From the NCBI RefSeq assembly GCF_900199635.1, contig NZ_LT962687.1, positions 1,163,501-1,227,500 of the forward strand: a stretch of DNA of 64,000 nt, written 5' to 3'. The notes under the pieces are model-generated. The model did no database searches and was not told the DNA's origin. It saw only the letters and a list, made by a program, of their open reading frames with translations. This DNA comes from Anaerotruncus massiliensis (ex Togo et al. 2026). GTDB taxonomy: Bacteria; Bacillota; Clostridia; Oscillospirales; Ruminococcaceae. This document shows, piece by piece, positions 17,701 to 27,055 of the stretch. A program made the translations under genes and the position numbers. Positions within the stretch are counted from its first letter, which is position 1; every line of letters starts with the position of its first letter.

Positions 17701-20700
17701 AACGGCCCGGCCGCCGCACTCACGGGAAAAATCCGGCTCGAAAGCCCGGAGGAAACGATCACCCTGACCGGCGCGCCCGGGGCGGGGAAGGTCTTTGCGG
17801 TCGAACTGAGCGGCAGCCACCGCCCGGGCAACGTCATCGTACAGCCCGGCGGGACGCTGGCGTCGGCGGCGGATTACGCAGACGCGTTCACGCTGAGCGG
17901 GACGGCGTATCCGCTGGCGGGCTATCAAAACAATCTGGTGCTGATGGGCGGCGTCTATCTGGACGGCGCCGCCGCCGCGGACGGCAGCGGCGCTTCGCCC
18001 GATTCGCCGGTCCGTACGTTTGAAAAAGCGATGGCAATCCTCTCGAAGAGCGGCGGCGCAATCCCGGCGAAGGTCATCCTCTGCGGCCCCGTGACCGTGA
18101 GCGGTACCGAGACCTGGTCCTCCCCGCTTGATGAGACGGTCGAAGTGACCCGCTGGGATGATTCCGCCCTTACGCTCAATCAGTTTGTCACCGTTGCGGA
18201 CGGCGGCAGCCTGACGCTGGAAAACGTCGCTCTGGACGGCCTCTACGGCGAGGCCGAAACATCTGTCAATACGATCGTGTCGGTCGCGGCGGGCGGCAGC
18301 CTGACGCTGGCGGACGGGGCGGCCGTCCGCGGCAGCGCGGGCAGCGGCGTCAGCGTCGCCGGCGGTTCGGTGACGCTGGCGGGCGGCGAAATTTCCGGCA
18401 ACAAGGGCCGGGGCATCAACGCCACGGGCGCATCCACTGTCAAAGTCGTCTCCGGAAGAATCACCGGGAACGGTAGAAACGGCGTGTACCTCGATGGGGG
18501 CAGCATGACCATGTCCGGCGGCGAAATCTCCGGAAACTACGCCGTTGTGGAAGGGACGGAAAGATACGCGGTGCACCGCGGCGGCGGCGTCTGGATCGCC
18601 GGCGGCGGCTTTACGATGAGCGGCGGTAAAATCTCCGGGAACCTCTGCGACGACATCCTTGACCGCGGCGGCGAAGCGCTCGGCGGCGGGGTCTATTTTG
18701 CCGGCGATAGGATGTTCATGAACGGAAGCGCGGAAATCAGCGGCAATACGGCCACCAAGGGCGGCGGCGTCTATCTCGCCGGCACCAGCAGCATGGAGAT
18801 GGGCGGGAACGCGTCGATCAGCGGGAACCATGTGCACGAGGCATACCCGGAGGAGGAGAGCCGCCATGAGGACGGCTCGCTCGGCGGCGGCGTCTATGTG
18901 GCGGGCGGCGATTTCGTCATGAGTGACTCCGCCTCGATCACGAATAACGAAGCGAAATCCGTGAGGGGCAGGCGGACCTCGACGGGCGGCGGCGTCTACA
19001 TCGCGCCGGGGCTCGCGATGCTCCAGATCGAGGAAAGCGTGACGGTCAGCGGGAACACCGCGCAGCGCGGGGCGGGCGTGGCCCATGAGGGCGCGTACTT
19101 CAACCTGGGCGGGACCGGCGTAACGATCCCTGACGAAATCTTCATCGACATGGAGCAGAATTCCGAGGTGAAGAAATCACCGATCAGCCTGTTGGCTCCG
19201 TTGGATACCAGTAAAAAATTCCAGCTCCGTGTCCCGGATACCTATATTGGAAAAACGGTGGTCGCTGGAGCGGCCGGGTATAACGCCGCGTCCTATCTGG
19301 AACAGGGCGTGTTTACCCTGGTTGATATGGGCGGCGGCCTGACGCTGGCCGGCGAAGGCAATAACATCGTCGGCCGGGGCGGTCTCTACGTCTACCTCAG
19401 CGGGTCTGGCAACGACGTTAACAACGGTACCAGCCCGGACGACGCGGTTCGTACCTTTGCGCGCGCGAAGGAGCTGCTGAAATCCCGCTCCGCGGGAACC
19501 AACATCCTCATCAGCGCCACCGTGGTGGTTCGGGAAGACGAGACCTGGTCCCTCCCGGAGATGACGGACAACGCGGGGGAGACCTGGCGGCCGGAGATCC
19601 GCACAATGGCGGACGGGTCTTATACCTTCGCGCCGATTTTCATCTCCCGTGAGGGCGCCGGCAGCGTGGTGGAGTATCCCAACGCGAAGCTGACGCTGAA
19701 GGACGTCGTCGTCAACGGAAATGGAACCCCCATCGTGTCGGGCACCACCCAGAGCCGCTACGGAACGGGCCTGATCCAGGTCAGCGGCGGCGCGGCGCTG
19801 GTGCTGGGCGAGGGAACGGTCATCGAAAACGGCACGGGCCCCGGCGTTGTGCCCACGCGCGGTACCTGCACGATTGACGGCGCGATCATCCGCAACAACG
19901 CGGGCCCCGGCCTGCACACCCCCTCCGACCACATGACGATTACGATGAACAGCGGCTCTGTGACGGGCAACCAGATGGGCGGCGTCATCATTGAGGGGAA
20001 TACCCACAAGTTCATCCTGAACGGCGGAACCATTTCGGACAACACGCACGGGGAAAGCGGGCTTACGGGCGATTCGGTCAGCGGGCTCGGCGGCGGCGTC
20101 TGCATCCGGGCGACCGGCTCCTCCTTCGAGATGAGCGGCGGCACAATCAGCGGCAACACGGCCTCCGGCAGCGGCGGCGGCGTTTACCTCAGCGCAACAT
20201 CTGGAAGCATTCCCTCTTGTGTCATCACCGGGGGTAAAATTACCGGGAACCAGGCGGGTGCGGATGGCGGCGGCGTCTACAGTGGTACCAACAGCAGCCG
20301 AAGCACCGTCGTGGTGAGCGGGGACACGGAAATCTCCGGCAACACGGCCGGGCGATACGGCGGCGGCGTTTACGGCGAACTGACGCTGGAGAGTGGCGCG
20401 ATCAATAGCAATGCCGCAAAAACCGGCGGTGGCGGTGTGGATGGCAACGTGACCATGCGGAACGGATCCATCTCAGACAATACGGCGGAGGCTGGCGGCG
20501 GAATTAACGCTTTTGGAAATATAACTGCACTCTACGGCGGCGAGATCAGCGGAAACACCGCTCTCTTTGGCGGCGGCATCCTTGTGAGAGGCGGGACTGT
20601 CCTTGTGGACGGCGGGTCGATCACGGGCAACCACGCGACCGGAACGGACTACGTGGTAAAGACGGGCGGCGGCGCCATCGGGACTGGGATGACCAGTTCT

Positions 20701-23700
20701 ATTACCATCCGCAGCGGAACCATCTCGGGCAACACGTCGGCAACAAACGGCGGCGCCATCATGATGGGGATGGTGGGCAGGTCTTTCACAGTTGAGGGCG
20801 GCGTAATCAGCGGCAACGAGGCGGCTTGGGACGGCGGCGGAATCTACCTGTTTTCGTGCACGAATTTTACCATGTCGGGCGGCAGCGTCTCCGGCAACCG
20901 CGCGGGAGGCAGCGGCGGCGGCATTGGGATCAGCGATAGTACGACCAAGCAGGTCTACAGCGGCGGCAGCATTACGGGAAATACGGCGGCGGCGAACGGC
21001 GGCGGCATCGATCTGGTGGGCAACGCCACGTTCAACGGCGTCACCGTCTCGGACAATACCGCCCTGGCGGGCGGCGGCGTCCGGGTCTCAGGCGAAAAGA
21101 GCACCCTCACGATCAACGCGGGCGGCGTCACCGGAAACAGGACGACGGCGGCCGGTGTGACCGGCGGTGCGGGCGTCTACGTCGACGGCGGCACGGTCAC
21201 GGCGGCGGGCGGACAGATCTCCGGCAACGCCCTCGGAAACAGCACGCAGCATGGCGGGAGCGTCTATGTCGCGGACGGCAGCTTTGTCCTGAACGGCGGG
21301 CGGACCGCGATCGACGGGACCATCCATCTGAATACCACCGCGTCTCCCGTCCGGGTTTCGGCGGCGATCACCCAGAACCGAAAGTACCGCCTGACCATGA
21401 ACATGGGCGGCGGCGACACGCAGTATCAATCCGGAAGCGCGGTGGTCAGCCCGTTAAGCGGCAGCGCCGTATCGGACGCGTCCGCCTACCTGCGGTATTT
21501 CCAGGCGGACACGGAGGCCCTGCTGCTCGATAAGGCGTCCCCCAACATCGTGCTGCGCAAGATCGTCTTCCTGGACGGTGAAAACGGCGGCACGAGCGAG
21601 TGGTACGACGGCTCGACCCCGGCGCGCGCCTTCAAGACCTTTGAATCGGCAAAGGCCGCCCTGGCCGGGGAACCGGGCGCGATCTACGTGACCGGAACCG
21701 TGACGGTGACCGAACCGGGGACGGGCTGGACCCTTGCGGACGGCCAGTACCTGCGCCGGTATAGCGGCTTTGAAGTCTCGGGGCAGAAGACCTACGACGC
21801 CTTCGCGGGCGACCTTGTCCGCGTGGCGGACGGCGGAACGCTCACGCTCGGCGGCATTTCGATCGAGGGCAGGCGCAGCGCGGAGGACAGCTATACCGCC
21901 GCGGGCACGCTGGTGCGCGTCGCGCGCGGCGGCAGCCTGACGATGGGCGAGAACACGGTGCTTTGCAACAACAAGACCTCCGGCGACGGCGGGGCCGTCG
22001 TTGTGGAACCGGACGGCATCTTCGCGTTCAACGGCGGCGCGATCTCCAACACGCAGGCGGCGCGCGGGGACGCGGTCCACCAGAACGGCACGATGAGCGT
22101 CAACGGGAACCCCACGGCCGAGGGATCCGTATACCTCGCGGCCGGAAGGACGGTCGATGCCGTAACGGGATTTGCCGGGACGCTGACGGTGGACGTGGCG
22201 GATCCCTACGCGGGCCGTGAAGTGGTCGCCTATCAGGGCGTGCTGGTTTCTCCCGCTCCCGAGCTTGCCAAATTCACGCTCGCGGAGGCGGTCGCGGCCC
22301 AGTACCGGCTGGTGCACGGCACGGTCGGAAGCGGGCCCGACGGCGGGCACAGCGTGCTCAAGCTGGGCGAAAAGGGCTTCGTCTATGTGGACGGCTCCCT
22401 GTCGGCGGATGCGGGCGACGGCGCGACCCCGGACGGGGCCTTCGCGACGCTGAATAAGGCGTATAGCAGCCTGAAGGCGGACGGCGGCGGCACGATCTAT
22501 ATCGTCAACCCGGTGAAGATTACCGGCTCGGTCAAGATCAATTCCGACAGCTACATCTTCAACGTCACCGGTGCGGGCGCAGTCACGATCAAAGGCGGCC
22601 CGGTCGCCATCAAGCGCTACTCCAAGCCGGTTTCGCCGCTGCCCGGGTACGGCAAGGCGTCCAACACGGCGGAGCTTTTCATTGTTGAAAACGGCGGCAC
22701 CCTCCAGGTCGCGGGCACGACGCTTGACGGCCACAGCGAGGCGGTGACGCAGGGCGCGGAGGCGCTGGCCGCGCCCGCGGTCGAGGCGCAGGCGCCGCTC
22801 GTGACGGTGCGGTCCGGCGGAAGCTTCCATACCGACGACGGCGCGGTCCTGCGCAACAACCGGAATGCTTCGGCAGACGGACAGGGCGGCGCGGTGTATA
22901 TCGCGGAGGGCGGAACATACAAGCTCTACGGCGGTTCCACGATTGCAAACACCCACGCGGAGGAGGGTTCGGCGGTCTACCAGGCCGGCCAGCTGATGAT
23001 CTCCTCGGCGGCGGGCACGGATGAGGATCTGTCGGTCGAGGGAGAGGTCTTCCTCGGGACGGAAAAATATATCGAAACCTTCAACGCCTTTGCACCGAGG
23101 GGGGCCCTGAAGATCGACCTGGCAGACGCCTACAAAGGCAGGACGATCATCACCTATGACGCGCAGAATCCGGATACGATCGTTGTCGACCCGTCGAAGG
23201 CCGCGCTGTCCGGCCGGGTATCGGCGGGCTTCACCGCCGGAAAGCGGGAGGGCGGGAACGTCCTCGAGCTGCAGGCGAAGGGCGCGGTCTATATCGACGG
23301 CATAAACGGCAGCGACGATAGGGACGGCGGATCGCCCGCCCAGGCGGTCAAGACCCTCGCGAAGGCGTATGAAAAGCTCGCCGCGCAAAAGGGCGGCACC
23401 CTCTACGTGGTGGGAGAAGTTGCGATCCCGGAGGGCCAGAACATCACGCTGAGCGGACAGGAGCTCTATGGAATGGGCTATGTGGACGCGGGCGGTCCGG
23501 TGACGATCATGCGCTATTCCCAGCCGGAGGCGCACGAAAGCCTCGGAGATAACTACGCGGTAGCAAGCAACAGCGGTTCCATCTTTACAGTTGACGGCGG
23601 CAGCCTGACGCTGGAGGAGATCACCGTCGACGGGCACCGCCACGGTGTGACCGGAGCCGCGGAGATCGCCTCGCCGGGCATCGGCGGCGAAGCCGCCATC

Positions 23701-25749
23701 ACCGTGAACAAAGGAAGCCTGATCCTGAACGAGGGGGCGGTCTTGCAAAACAACGCCTCGAAGCTACCCGGCGGGGCAATCGCCACACCTCTGTCGGCCA
23801 TGGACAAGTCGATCGAGATCGAAATCAACGGCGGCAAGATTACCGGAAACCTTGGTATGAGCGGAACTGATACTAATAGCGTCGGCGCAATCTTCGTAGG
23901 CCAGGGAGCTTCCCTGAAAATGACGGACGGGGAGATCTCCGATAACGAGGGAGGCGAGGCGCAGTACATGATCGGCGGCATCGCGACGTTTGGCGGGCAG
24001 GTTGAAATTACCGGCGGAAGCATCCGGGAGAACCGAGGCATGGGCCTCTGGCTCAGGCTGGGGAACGCCTCGCTGAAAAACTGCTTGATCGCGGACAACA
24101 CGGGCGCCCAGTACGCGGGCGGTGTCGGAATCGCCGGAAGTACGGTGGTGGCGGAAAATCTGACGCTTTCGGGCAACACGGTCACCGGCGGCAGCGGCGG
24201 CAACGGAATCTACCAGAACGGCACGCTGCGCCTGCGCGGCAGGGCGACCTCCTTCGGCGCAGACCAGTACGTCTACCTGCCGAAGGGAAAAGTCATCAAC
24301 GTGGACGGGGCGCTTCCGGATTCCGCGGCGATCCCGGTGGACATGGACCGCGCGGACGTTGACACGGACTACGGCCCCGGCCGTAACGTCGCCGTCTATT
24401 TAAACGGCGTCGTGGAGGACGTCGCGGACGAAACCGCGAAGTTCCTGCTCGCGGAGAGCATCGATTACACGCTGGCGAAATCCACCACGGAAGCAAATAC
24501 CCTGGAGCTGGGCGAGCCCTTCCACTTCATGGACCTGGAGCGGGACTTCCTGAAACAGGCGGGCGTCCCGGCGACGATCATGGCGGAGGTGTCCTCCGAC
24601 GACGTGGTCAGCTGCGAACTCTATCGTGGAACAAATAAGATCGACACGTCGTTTGGCGGCGTGGTCAATTCGGGCAACGGGGGCAAAGCATCGGTTTCGG
24701 TCACCTTTACGCCGAACTGGGGCGATGACGGAGTTTACCACCTGGAAGCCACGGACGCCAACGGGACTGTCGCGAAAAGCGGTTCGTTCAGCCTTTCACT
24801 TTGGAAGGTACAGTACAGTACGGGCGACCGCACTGCGGTGCAGACCTCGACGCTCGGCGCGGATGATTCCGGCCCCAACGACACGGCGTCGATCGTCATA
24901 GCCATCCAGCAGCCGTTGGCCGGCGGCACTTCGACATCGCTTTCCGTGGGCATTGGAAGCTATACGATGGAGAGCGCCGACGCGGATTACGCCCCGCAGC
25001 TTGTCAGCAAGGAGGCCGTCACGGCCGGACGCACGGAGTGGGGCCGCAATGACGCCATGAATAAGTTTGCATGGACGAGGCCCTACGAGGGTACGGAATA
25101 TCCGGTCAGCCAGACACGCGGGTGGAACCAGACGGTTACTCTCCCATTCAATTTTTACAATGCGAATGCCATCAGCGAATCCCGGGACGGCTGGCTGTCG
25201 ATGAAGATATCCCTGCTTGAGCGTGGCGCGGCAAACGCCTACGCGGACGACATGGCGCGGATTCCGTTCCATACGAACCCGGTCTCGATCGACGCGACGG
25301 TGCCCCTGTGGGTGTGCATGTACGGCTACGGCGGGGACGGCAAGGTCGTCACGCCGGAGGAGGGGAGCTACGTCATCAAGAACAACTCCCTCTTCCCGGT
25401 GCAGGTCACCGGAATGTCGGTGAGACCGATGGGAAACTGGTCGTTCGTACAGCCCCCGGCAGGCGGGTTCCTCACGAACGGGAGCTACGACGTCTCCAGG
25501 AACAACCTCTCCGCCGGTCAGGCGGCGCTCCGGCTGGATACCCAGTGGGTTTCGGCGGACGCGGGCGCGGACTGGACGGCGGCGGATAAAACCGGCCCGC
25601 TCTTCAAGCCCATCGGGGCGGCGGCGGAACGCGCGGTGCCCGTCGAATGTTACATCCCCGAGGGGGGCGTGACGGCGGACGGGGAGACCCAGATCGCCGC
25701 CGTGACCTATACGGTGGGCATCAGCGGCGCGGCCGGTGACGGGGGGTGA
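14710..25749 (+). CDS. Giant secreted right-handed beta-helix surface protein
   Basis: 3,679 residues. The signal peptide (1-35) ends at VFTYA. Two Ser/Glu/Pro-rich low-complexity stretches (about 37-95 and 125-355) may form an extended stalk. Seven modules follow, each opening with a variant of VYLSGSGNDVNNGTSPDDAV and then RTFARAKELL, at about residues 527, 770, 1081, 1560, 2285, 2557 and 2859. They contain runs of beta-helix coils of the type GGxISGNTAxxGGGVY, most regular in module 4. A beta-sandwich-like region (about 3270-3525) leads to a C-terminal domain from I3527 (VPLWVCMYGYGGDG) shared with the protein at 26384. There is no LPXTG motif, C-terminal membrane helix or cell-wall repeat, so attachment probably depends on partners. 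Probable adhesin or polysaccharide-binding filament; ligand unknown. Confidence 0.85.
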   Translation: MKTLWRNKEHSGKRYTALLLAVLMLMSTIPVFTYAEDIVGGASGEGSAPASEAAPAEESKPDGEQPPESGTASGESPSEERRHNEDDKGSTDEYSLTATQEEVFTEDGLAVEITAVSTFPFTRNLHIEAKDGGKAEGATEGAEKVTGDPEAVSSEASGPEENGSEASGVPEESTSSEAASSEASSVPEVSSAPEESASSEESKPEETPESGKPEENGKPGGAEDSSNPISELAEAAASARINLVRVLSAEITAEEIVPLPESGVSEPKPESSTAESKQESKPEDPTADTSTGEEKAPAPDGSSSENPAPGGESEAASSSGTGPEDTGSENAGSEVSSDASGSEAASSNSSGTDETMSEGRVTVNGEGEPFRFQRKFTVTKNGTYVIRIYDGEGPLEERSFYTEVEVTSLGELTAEIAPGSNGQYEVAMASTYPGTERFTVEFVPAVRAMARSRSAEPAEGEAVELPVEDVTVKSGEENGHEENAPSEVTEASTAVPASADGVYTVKAFRGENLLTTMSLDAPEIELHSRDVVYWNPDPETKSNADGTATIWGGSDDNRGDENAPVRSFEQALELAAPGGTIYCMNPAAESADYLKRNSQMSPGDLAFSGVFAGLAQTPVRVARHENHPSGAIFTLGEGVAMTLSEIEISGADVQTDELIRLAGGILKIGTGLRLSGGQILFEHPDTAQAVELLALPEDTLVLSFAAGENGFKASFDAARAAEGVSMRDALAKLALTQSLQAATPAWSLTVRADDASVVQARPAVVYNGAVYLSGAGDDVNTGAAENDPVRTFARAKELLLNELSGQGEIRICGTVPVEGDETWSGATVSRSGSGNNELINVTGSLTLDGIILHGGRPGDSGNISVSGGTLTVTGGSSLSGGKGGSSGSAFEVPMIRVSAGSMVLRDGTVSGTDVGVEIVRNGRFTMENGTVSNVLRGVEVGEDSAFRMDGGSISATQTGVVTKGEFVLSAGSVAAPDGGFAVSVDRSTSATKAAFLLNGPAAALTGKIRLESPEETITLTGAPGAGKVFAVELSGSHRPGNVIVQPGGTLASAADYADAFTLSGTAYPLAGYQNNLVLMGGVYLDGAAAADGSGASPDSPVRTFEKAMAILSKSGGAIPAKVILCGPVTVSGTETWSSPLDETVEVTRWDDSALTLNQFVTVADGGSLTLENVALDGLYGEAETSVNTIVSVAAGGSLTLADGAAVRGSAGSGVSVAGGSVTLAGGEISGNKGRGINATGASTVKVVSGRITGNGRNGVYLDGGSMTMSGGEISGNYAVVEGTERYAVHRGGGVWIAGGGFTMSGGKISGNLCDDILDRGGEALGGGVYFAGDRMFMNGSAEISGNTATKGGGVYLAGTSSMEMGGNASISGNHVHEAYPEEESRHEDGSLGGGVYVAGGDFVMSDSASITNNEAKSVRGRRTSTGGGVYIAPGLAMLQIEESVTVSGNTAQRGAGVAHEGAYFNLGGTGVTIPDEIFIDMEQNSEVKKSPISLLAPLDTSKKFQLRVPDTYIGKTVVAGAAGYNAASYLEQGVFTLVDMGGGLTLAGEGNNIVGRGGLYVYLSGSGNDVNNGTSPDDAVRTFARAKELLKSRSAGTNILISATVVVREDETWSLPEMTDNAGETWRPEIRTMADGSYTFAPIFISREGAGSVVEYPNAKLTLKDVVVNGNGTPIVSGTTQSRYGTGLIQVSGGAALVLGEGTVIENGTGPGVVPTRGTCTIDGAIIRNNAGPGLHTPSDHMTITMNSGSVTGNQMGGVIIEGNTHKFILNGGTISDNTHGESGLTGDSVSGLGGGVCIRATGSSFEMSGGTISGNTASGSGGGVYLSATSGSIPSCVITGGKITGNQAGADGGGVYSGTNSSRSTVVVSGDTEISGNTAGRYGGGVYGELTLESGAINSNAAKTGGGGVDGNVTMRNGSISDNTAEAGGGINAFGNITALYGGEISGNTALFGGGILVRGGTVLVDGGSITGNHATGTDYVVKTGGGAIGTGMTSSITIRSGTISGNTSATNGGAIMMGMVGRSFTVEGGVISGNEAAWDGGGIYLFSCTNFTMSGGSVSGNRAGGSGGGIGISDSTTKQVYSGGSITGNTAAANGGGIDLVGNATFNGVTVSDNTALAGGGVRVSGEKSTLTINAGGVTGNRTTAAGVTGGAGVYVDGGTVTAAGGQISGNALGNSTQHGGSVYVADGSFVLNGGRTAIDGTIHLNTTASPVRVSAAITQNRKYRLTMNMGGGDTQYQSGSAVVSPLSGSAVSDASAYLRYFQADTEALLLDKASPNIVLRKIVFLDGENGGTSEWYDGSTPARAFKTFESAKAALAGEPGAIYVTGTVTVTEPGTGWTLADGQYLRRYSGFEVSGQKTYDAFAGDLVRVADGGTLTLGGISIEGRRSAEDSYTAAGTLVRVARGGSLTMGENTVLCNNKTSGDGGAVVVEPDGIFAFNGGAISNTQAARGDAVHQNGTMSVNGNPTAEGSVYLAAGRTVDAVTGFAGTLTVDVADPYAGREVVAYQGVLVSPAPELAKFTLAEAVAAQYRLVHGTVGSGPDGGHSVLKLGEKGFVYVDGSLSADAGDGATPDGAFATLNKAYSSLKADGGGTIYIVNPVKITGSVKINSDSYIFNVTGAGAVTIKGGPVAIKRYSKPVSPLPGYGKASNTAELFIVENGGTLQVAGTTLDGHSEAVTQGAEALAAPAVEAQAPLVTVRSGGSFHTDDGAVLRNNRNASADGQGGAVYIAEGGTYKLYGGSTIANTHAEEGSAVYQAGQLMISSAAGTDEDLSVEGEVFLGTEKYIETFNAFAPRGALKIDLADAYKGRTIITYDAQNPDTIVVDPSKAALSGRVSAGFTAGKREGGNVLELQAKGAVYIDGINGSDDRDGGSPAQAVKTLAKAYEKLAAQKGGTLYVVGEVAIPEGQNITLSGQELYGMGYVDAGGPVTIMRYSQPEAHESLGDNYAVASNSGSIFTVDGGSLTLEEITVDGHRHGVTGAAEIASPGIGGEAAITVNKGSLILNEGAVLQNNASKLPGGAIATPLSAMDKSIEIEINGGKITGNLGMSGTDTNSVGAIFVGQGASLKMTDGEISDNEGGEAQYMIGGIATFGGQVEITGGSIRENRGMGLWLRLGNASLKNCLIADNTGAQYAGGVGIAGSTVVAENLTLSGNTVTGGSGGNGIYQNGTLRLRGRATSFGADQYVYLPKGKVINVDGALPDSAAIPVDMDRADVDTDYGPGRNVAVYLNGVVEDVADETAKFLLAESIDYTLAKSTTEANTLELGEPFHFMDLERDFLKQAGVPATIMAEVSSDDVVSCELYRGTNKIDTSFGGVVNSGNGGKASVSVTFTPNWGDDGVYHLEATDANGTVAKSGSFSLSLWKVQYSTGDRTAVQTSTLGADDSGPNDTASIVIAIQQPLAGGTSTSLSVGIGSYTMESADADYAPQLVSKEAVTAGRTEWGRNDAMNKFAWTRPYEGTEYPVSQTRGWNQTVTLPFNFYNANAISESRDGWLSMKISLLERGAANAYADDMARIPFHTNPVSIDATVPLWVCMYGYGGDGKVVTPEEGSYVIKNNSLFPVQVTGMSVRPMGNWSFVQPPAGGFLTNGSYDVSRNNLSAGQAALRLDTQWVSADAGADWTAADKTGPLFKPIGAAAERAVPVECYIPEGGVTADGETQIAAVTYTVGISGAAGDGG
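20040..21280 (+). repeat. Tandem beta-helix coil repeats inside the giant gene
   Basis: Imperfect repeats of roughly 60-75 bases encode coils of the form GG-x-I-SGN-x-A...GGG(V/I). The unit recurs with variation in module 3 (18380-19080) and most densely here in module 4. The GGCGGCGGC-type glycine codons make this stretch prone to recombination and to assembly collapse, so copy number may differ between strains (inference). Confidence 0.75.
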
Positions 25750-25755
25750 TAAGCG

Positions 25756-26286
25756 ATGAATGAAACGGAAAGCGCGGCCCCGAAAAAGGGCCGCGGGAAA
25801 CTGCTCTTGCTTCTGCTGCTCCTGATCCTGCTGATCGCGGCGGGCGTGGGAGGCTGGTACTGGTGGCAGAGCCAGCAGGACACCTTCTTCGACGTGGCGG
25901 CCATGACCGGCCACCTCCCGGGCAAAACGGAGGAGGAGATCCAGGCGGAGCTCAACCGCGTGGTGGAAGAGGGCATGTTCAACATTGCGATTAACACCTA
26001 TCTCATTTTCCCGGACGGGAACGGCGAAGGGCTCGCGAACATCGAGAACATCGCCGCCAACCGCTACAACATGACGGTCCAGATCACGCTCGACAGCACG
26101 GGCGAAACGGTCTACCAATCCAAAGGTATCAGGCCCGGACAGTACATCCAGTATATCAGGCTGTCCGAGGACCTGCCGGCGGGTGTCTATAACGCGACCG
26201 CGGTCTTCACCGCGCACATGCCGGACGACGAACATTCGATCGCCGGGCAGGCGGGCGCGAAGCTGGTCCTCGAGGTAGAAAACTGA
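25756..26286 (+). CDS. Membrane-anchored partner protein 1 of the surface locus
   Basis: 176 residues. A basic N terminus, one transmembrane helix (about 19-38, ending GGWYWW) and an extracellular domain of about 130 residues. The domain begins with a charged helix, GKTEEEIQAELNRVVEEGMF, followed by a beta-rich sandwich ending AGAKLVLEVEN. It lies six bases after the giant gene. It is a clear paralogue of the protein at 27195, sharing the helix and the strands NIAINT, IENIAANRY, ITLDSTGETVYQS and ATAVFTAH. In the WxL surface system a membrane-anchored Ig-like protein (DUF916 type) holds the secreted partner; an equivalent role here is inference. Confidence 0.7.
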   Translation: MNETESAAPKKGRGKLLLLLLLLILLIAAGVGGWYWWQSQQDTFFDVAAMTGHLPGKTEEEIQAELNRVVEEGMFNIAINTYLIFPDGNGEGLANIENIAANRYNMTVQITLDSTGETVYQSKGIRPGQYIQYIRLSEDLPAGVYNATAVFTAHMPDDEHSIAGQAGAKLVLEVEN

Positions 26287-26383
26287 ATGCGGCCGCAGAA
26301 CTGAGGAGGGGGTATGTGAGCGAATCACTTTTTATAAGGTTTCAAAACAATCCCAATACAAAACATCTTAGGAGGTCAAAACA

Positions 26384-27040
26384 ATGAAAAAACTGTTAGC
26401 GGTTCTCTTGGCAATCACGATCGTCATGTCCATGGGCGTTGTCGCGTTCGCGGCGCACGATGGCGGTACACACGGCATTGACTCCGAAGCTGCGGTCGGC
26501 GAGCAGAAGGAATTGGCCACCAGCGGCGGAAGCCAGTTCGGCAAGACGGATTTCTACCTGAACATCGATAAAAACGCCGTGTCCGGGGATACCCAGATCA
26601 GCGCGACGATCCCGCTGTGGGTCTGCATGTACGCCTACGGCGGCGACGGCATGGTTGTTACGCCGGCCGACGCGTACAAAATCCTCAACACCGGAACGGA
26701 TACGGACATCAAGGTCTATGCCATGCGGGCGCTGCCGCAGGAGGGCTGGACGTTCAACACCTTCGATAGCAGCGTTTACAGCGGCGGCGGCTATGTCCGT
26801 GCGAACAACACGCTGACCGCGGCAAAGACGATGGCGATGACGGTCAACGGCGTGGACCTTTCCACGATTTCCGACAGTGAAAACACGGATTTGGCCGCCC
26901 CCTGGAAGGTCGTTAAAAATAACGGTACCACCGACGGCGAGCTGAAACTCCCCCTGCAGGCGTATATTGCCCCCGGCGGCGTGAACGAAGGCGACGACAC
27001 CAACGTTGTGAACGTGATGTATTTTGTCACGGCGGCTTAA
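26384..27040 (+). CDS. Small secreted protein sharing the giant protein's C-terminal domain
   Basis: 218 residues. Signal peptide 1-23/24 (GVVAFA-AH). From residue 72 it matches the giant protein's end: ISATIPLWVCMYAYGGDG here against IDATVPLWVCMYGYGGDG there, then VVTP, a glycine-tryptophan strand (GWTF/NWSF), and a closing YIAPGGV / YIPEGGV before an aliphatic strand. W79 and C81 align with W3534 and C3536. Residues 28-62 also resemble the small sortase-substrate protein at 27761. It has no anchor. It may compete with or cap the giant protein on the shared membrane partner type (inference). A strong SD (TTAGGAGGTC) and a 97-base gap suggest its own promoter and high expression. Confidence 0.7.
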   Translation: MKKLLAVLLAITIVMSMGVVAFAAHDGGTHGIDSEAAVGEQKELATSGGSQFGKTDFYLNIDKNAVSGDTQISATIPLWVCMYAYGGDGMVVTPADAYKILNTGTDTDIKVYAMRALPQEGWTFNTFDSSVYSGGGYVRANNTLTAAKTMAMTVNGVDLSTISDSENTDLAAPWKVVKNNGTTDGELKLPLQAYIAPGGVNEGDDTNVVNVMYFVTAA

Positions 27041-27055
27041 TTTCTTCCTTAACAT

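Noticed and set aside
16924-19086. 720-codon open frame on the minus strand inside the giant gene
   Set aside because: It runs opposite to glycine/alanine-rich GC-rich codons, lacks an SD and any recognisable domain, and its translation is Arg/His/Ala-rich. It is a shadow of the beta-helix coding strand.
18380-21280. CRISPR-like repeat array
   Set aside because: The repeats are in frame, degenerate and encode beta-helix coils; there are no uniform repeats and spacers, and no cas genes.
21454-23748. 764-codon open frame on the minus strand inside the giant gene
   Set aside because: Same reason: compositional mirror of the repeat-rich coding strand, with no start signal or domain.
25500-25749. 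LPXTG or other C-terminal anchor on the giant protein
   Set aside because: The C terminus ends AAVTYTVGISGAAGDGG, with no LPxTG, hydrophobic helix or basic tail.
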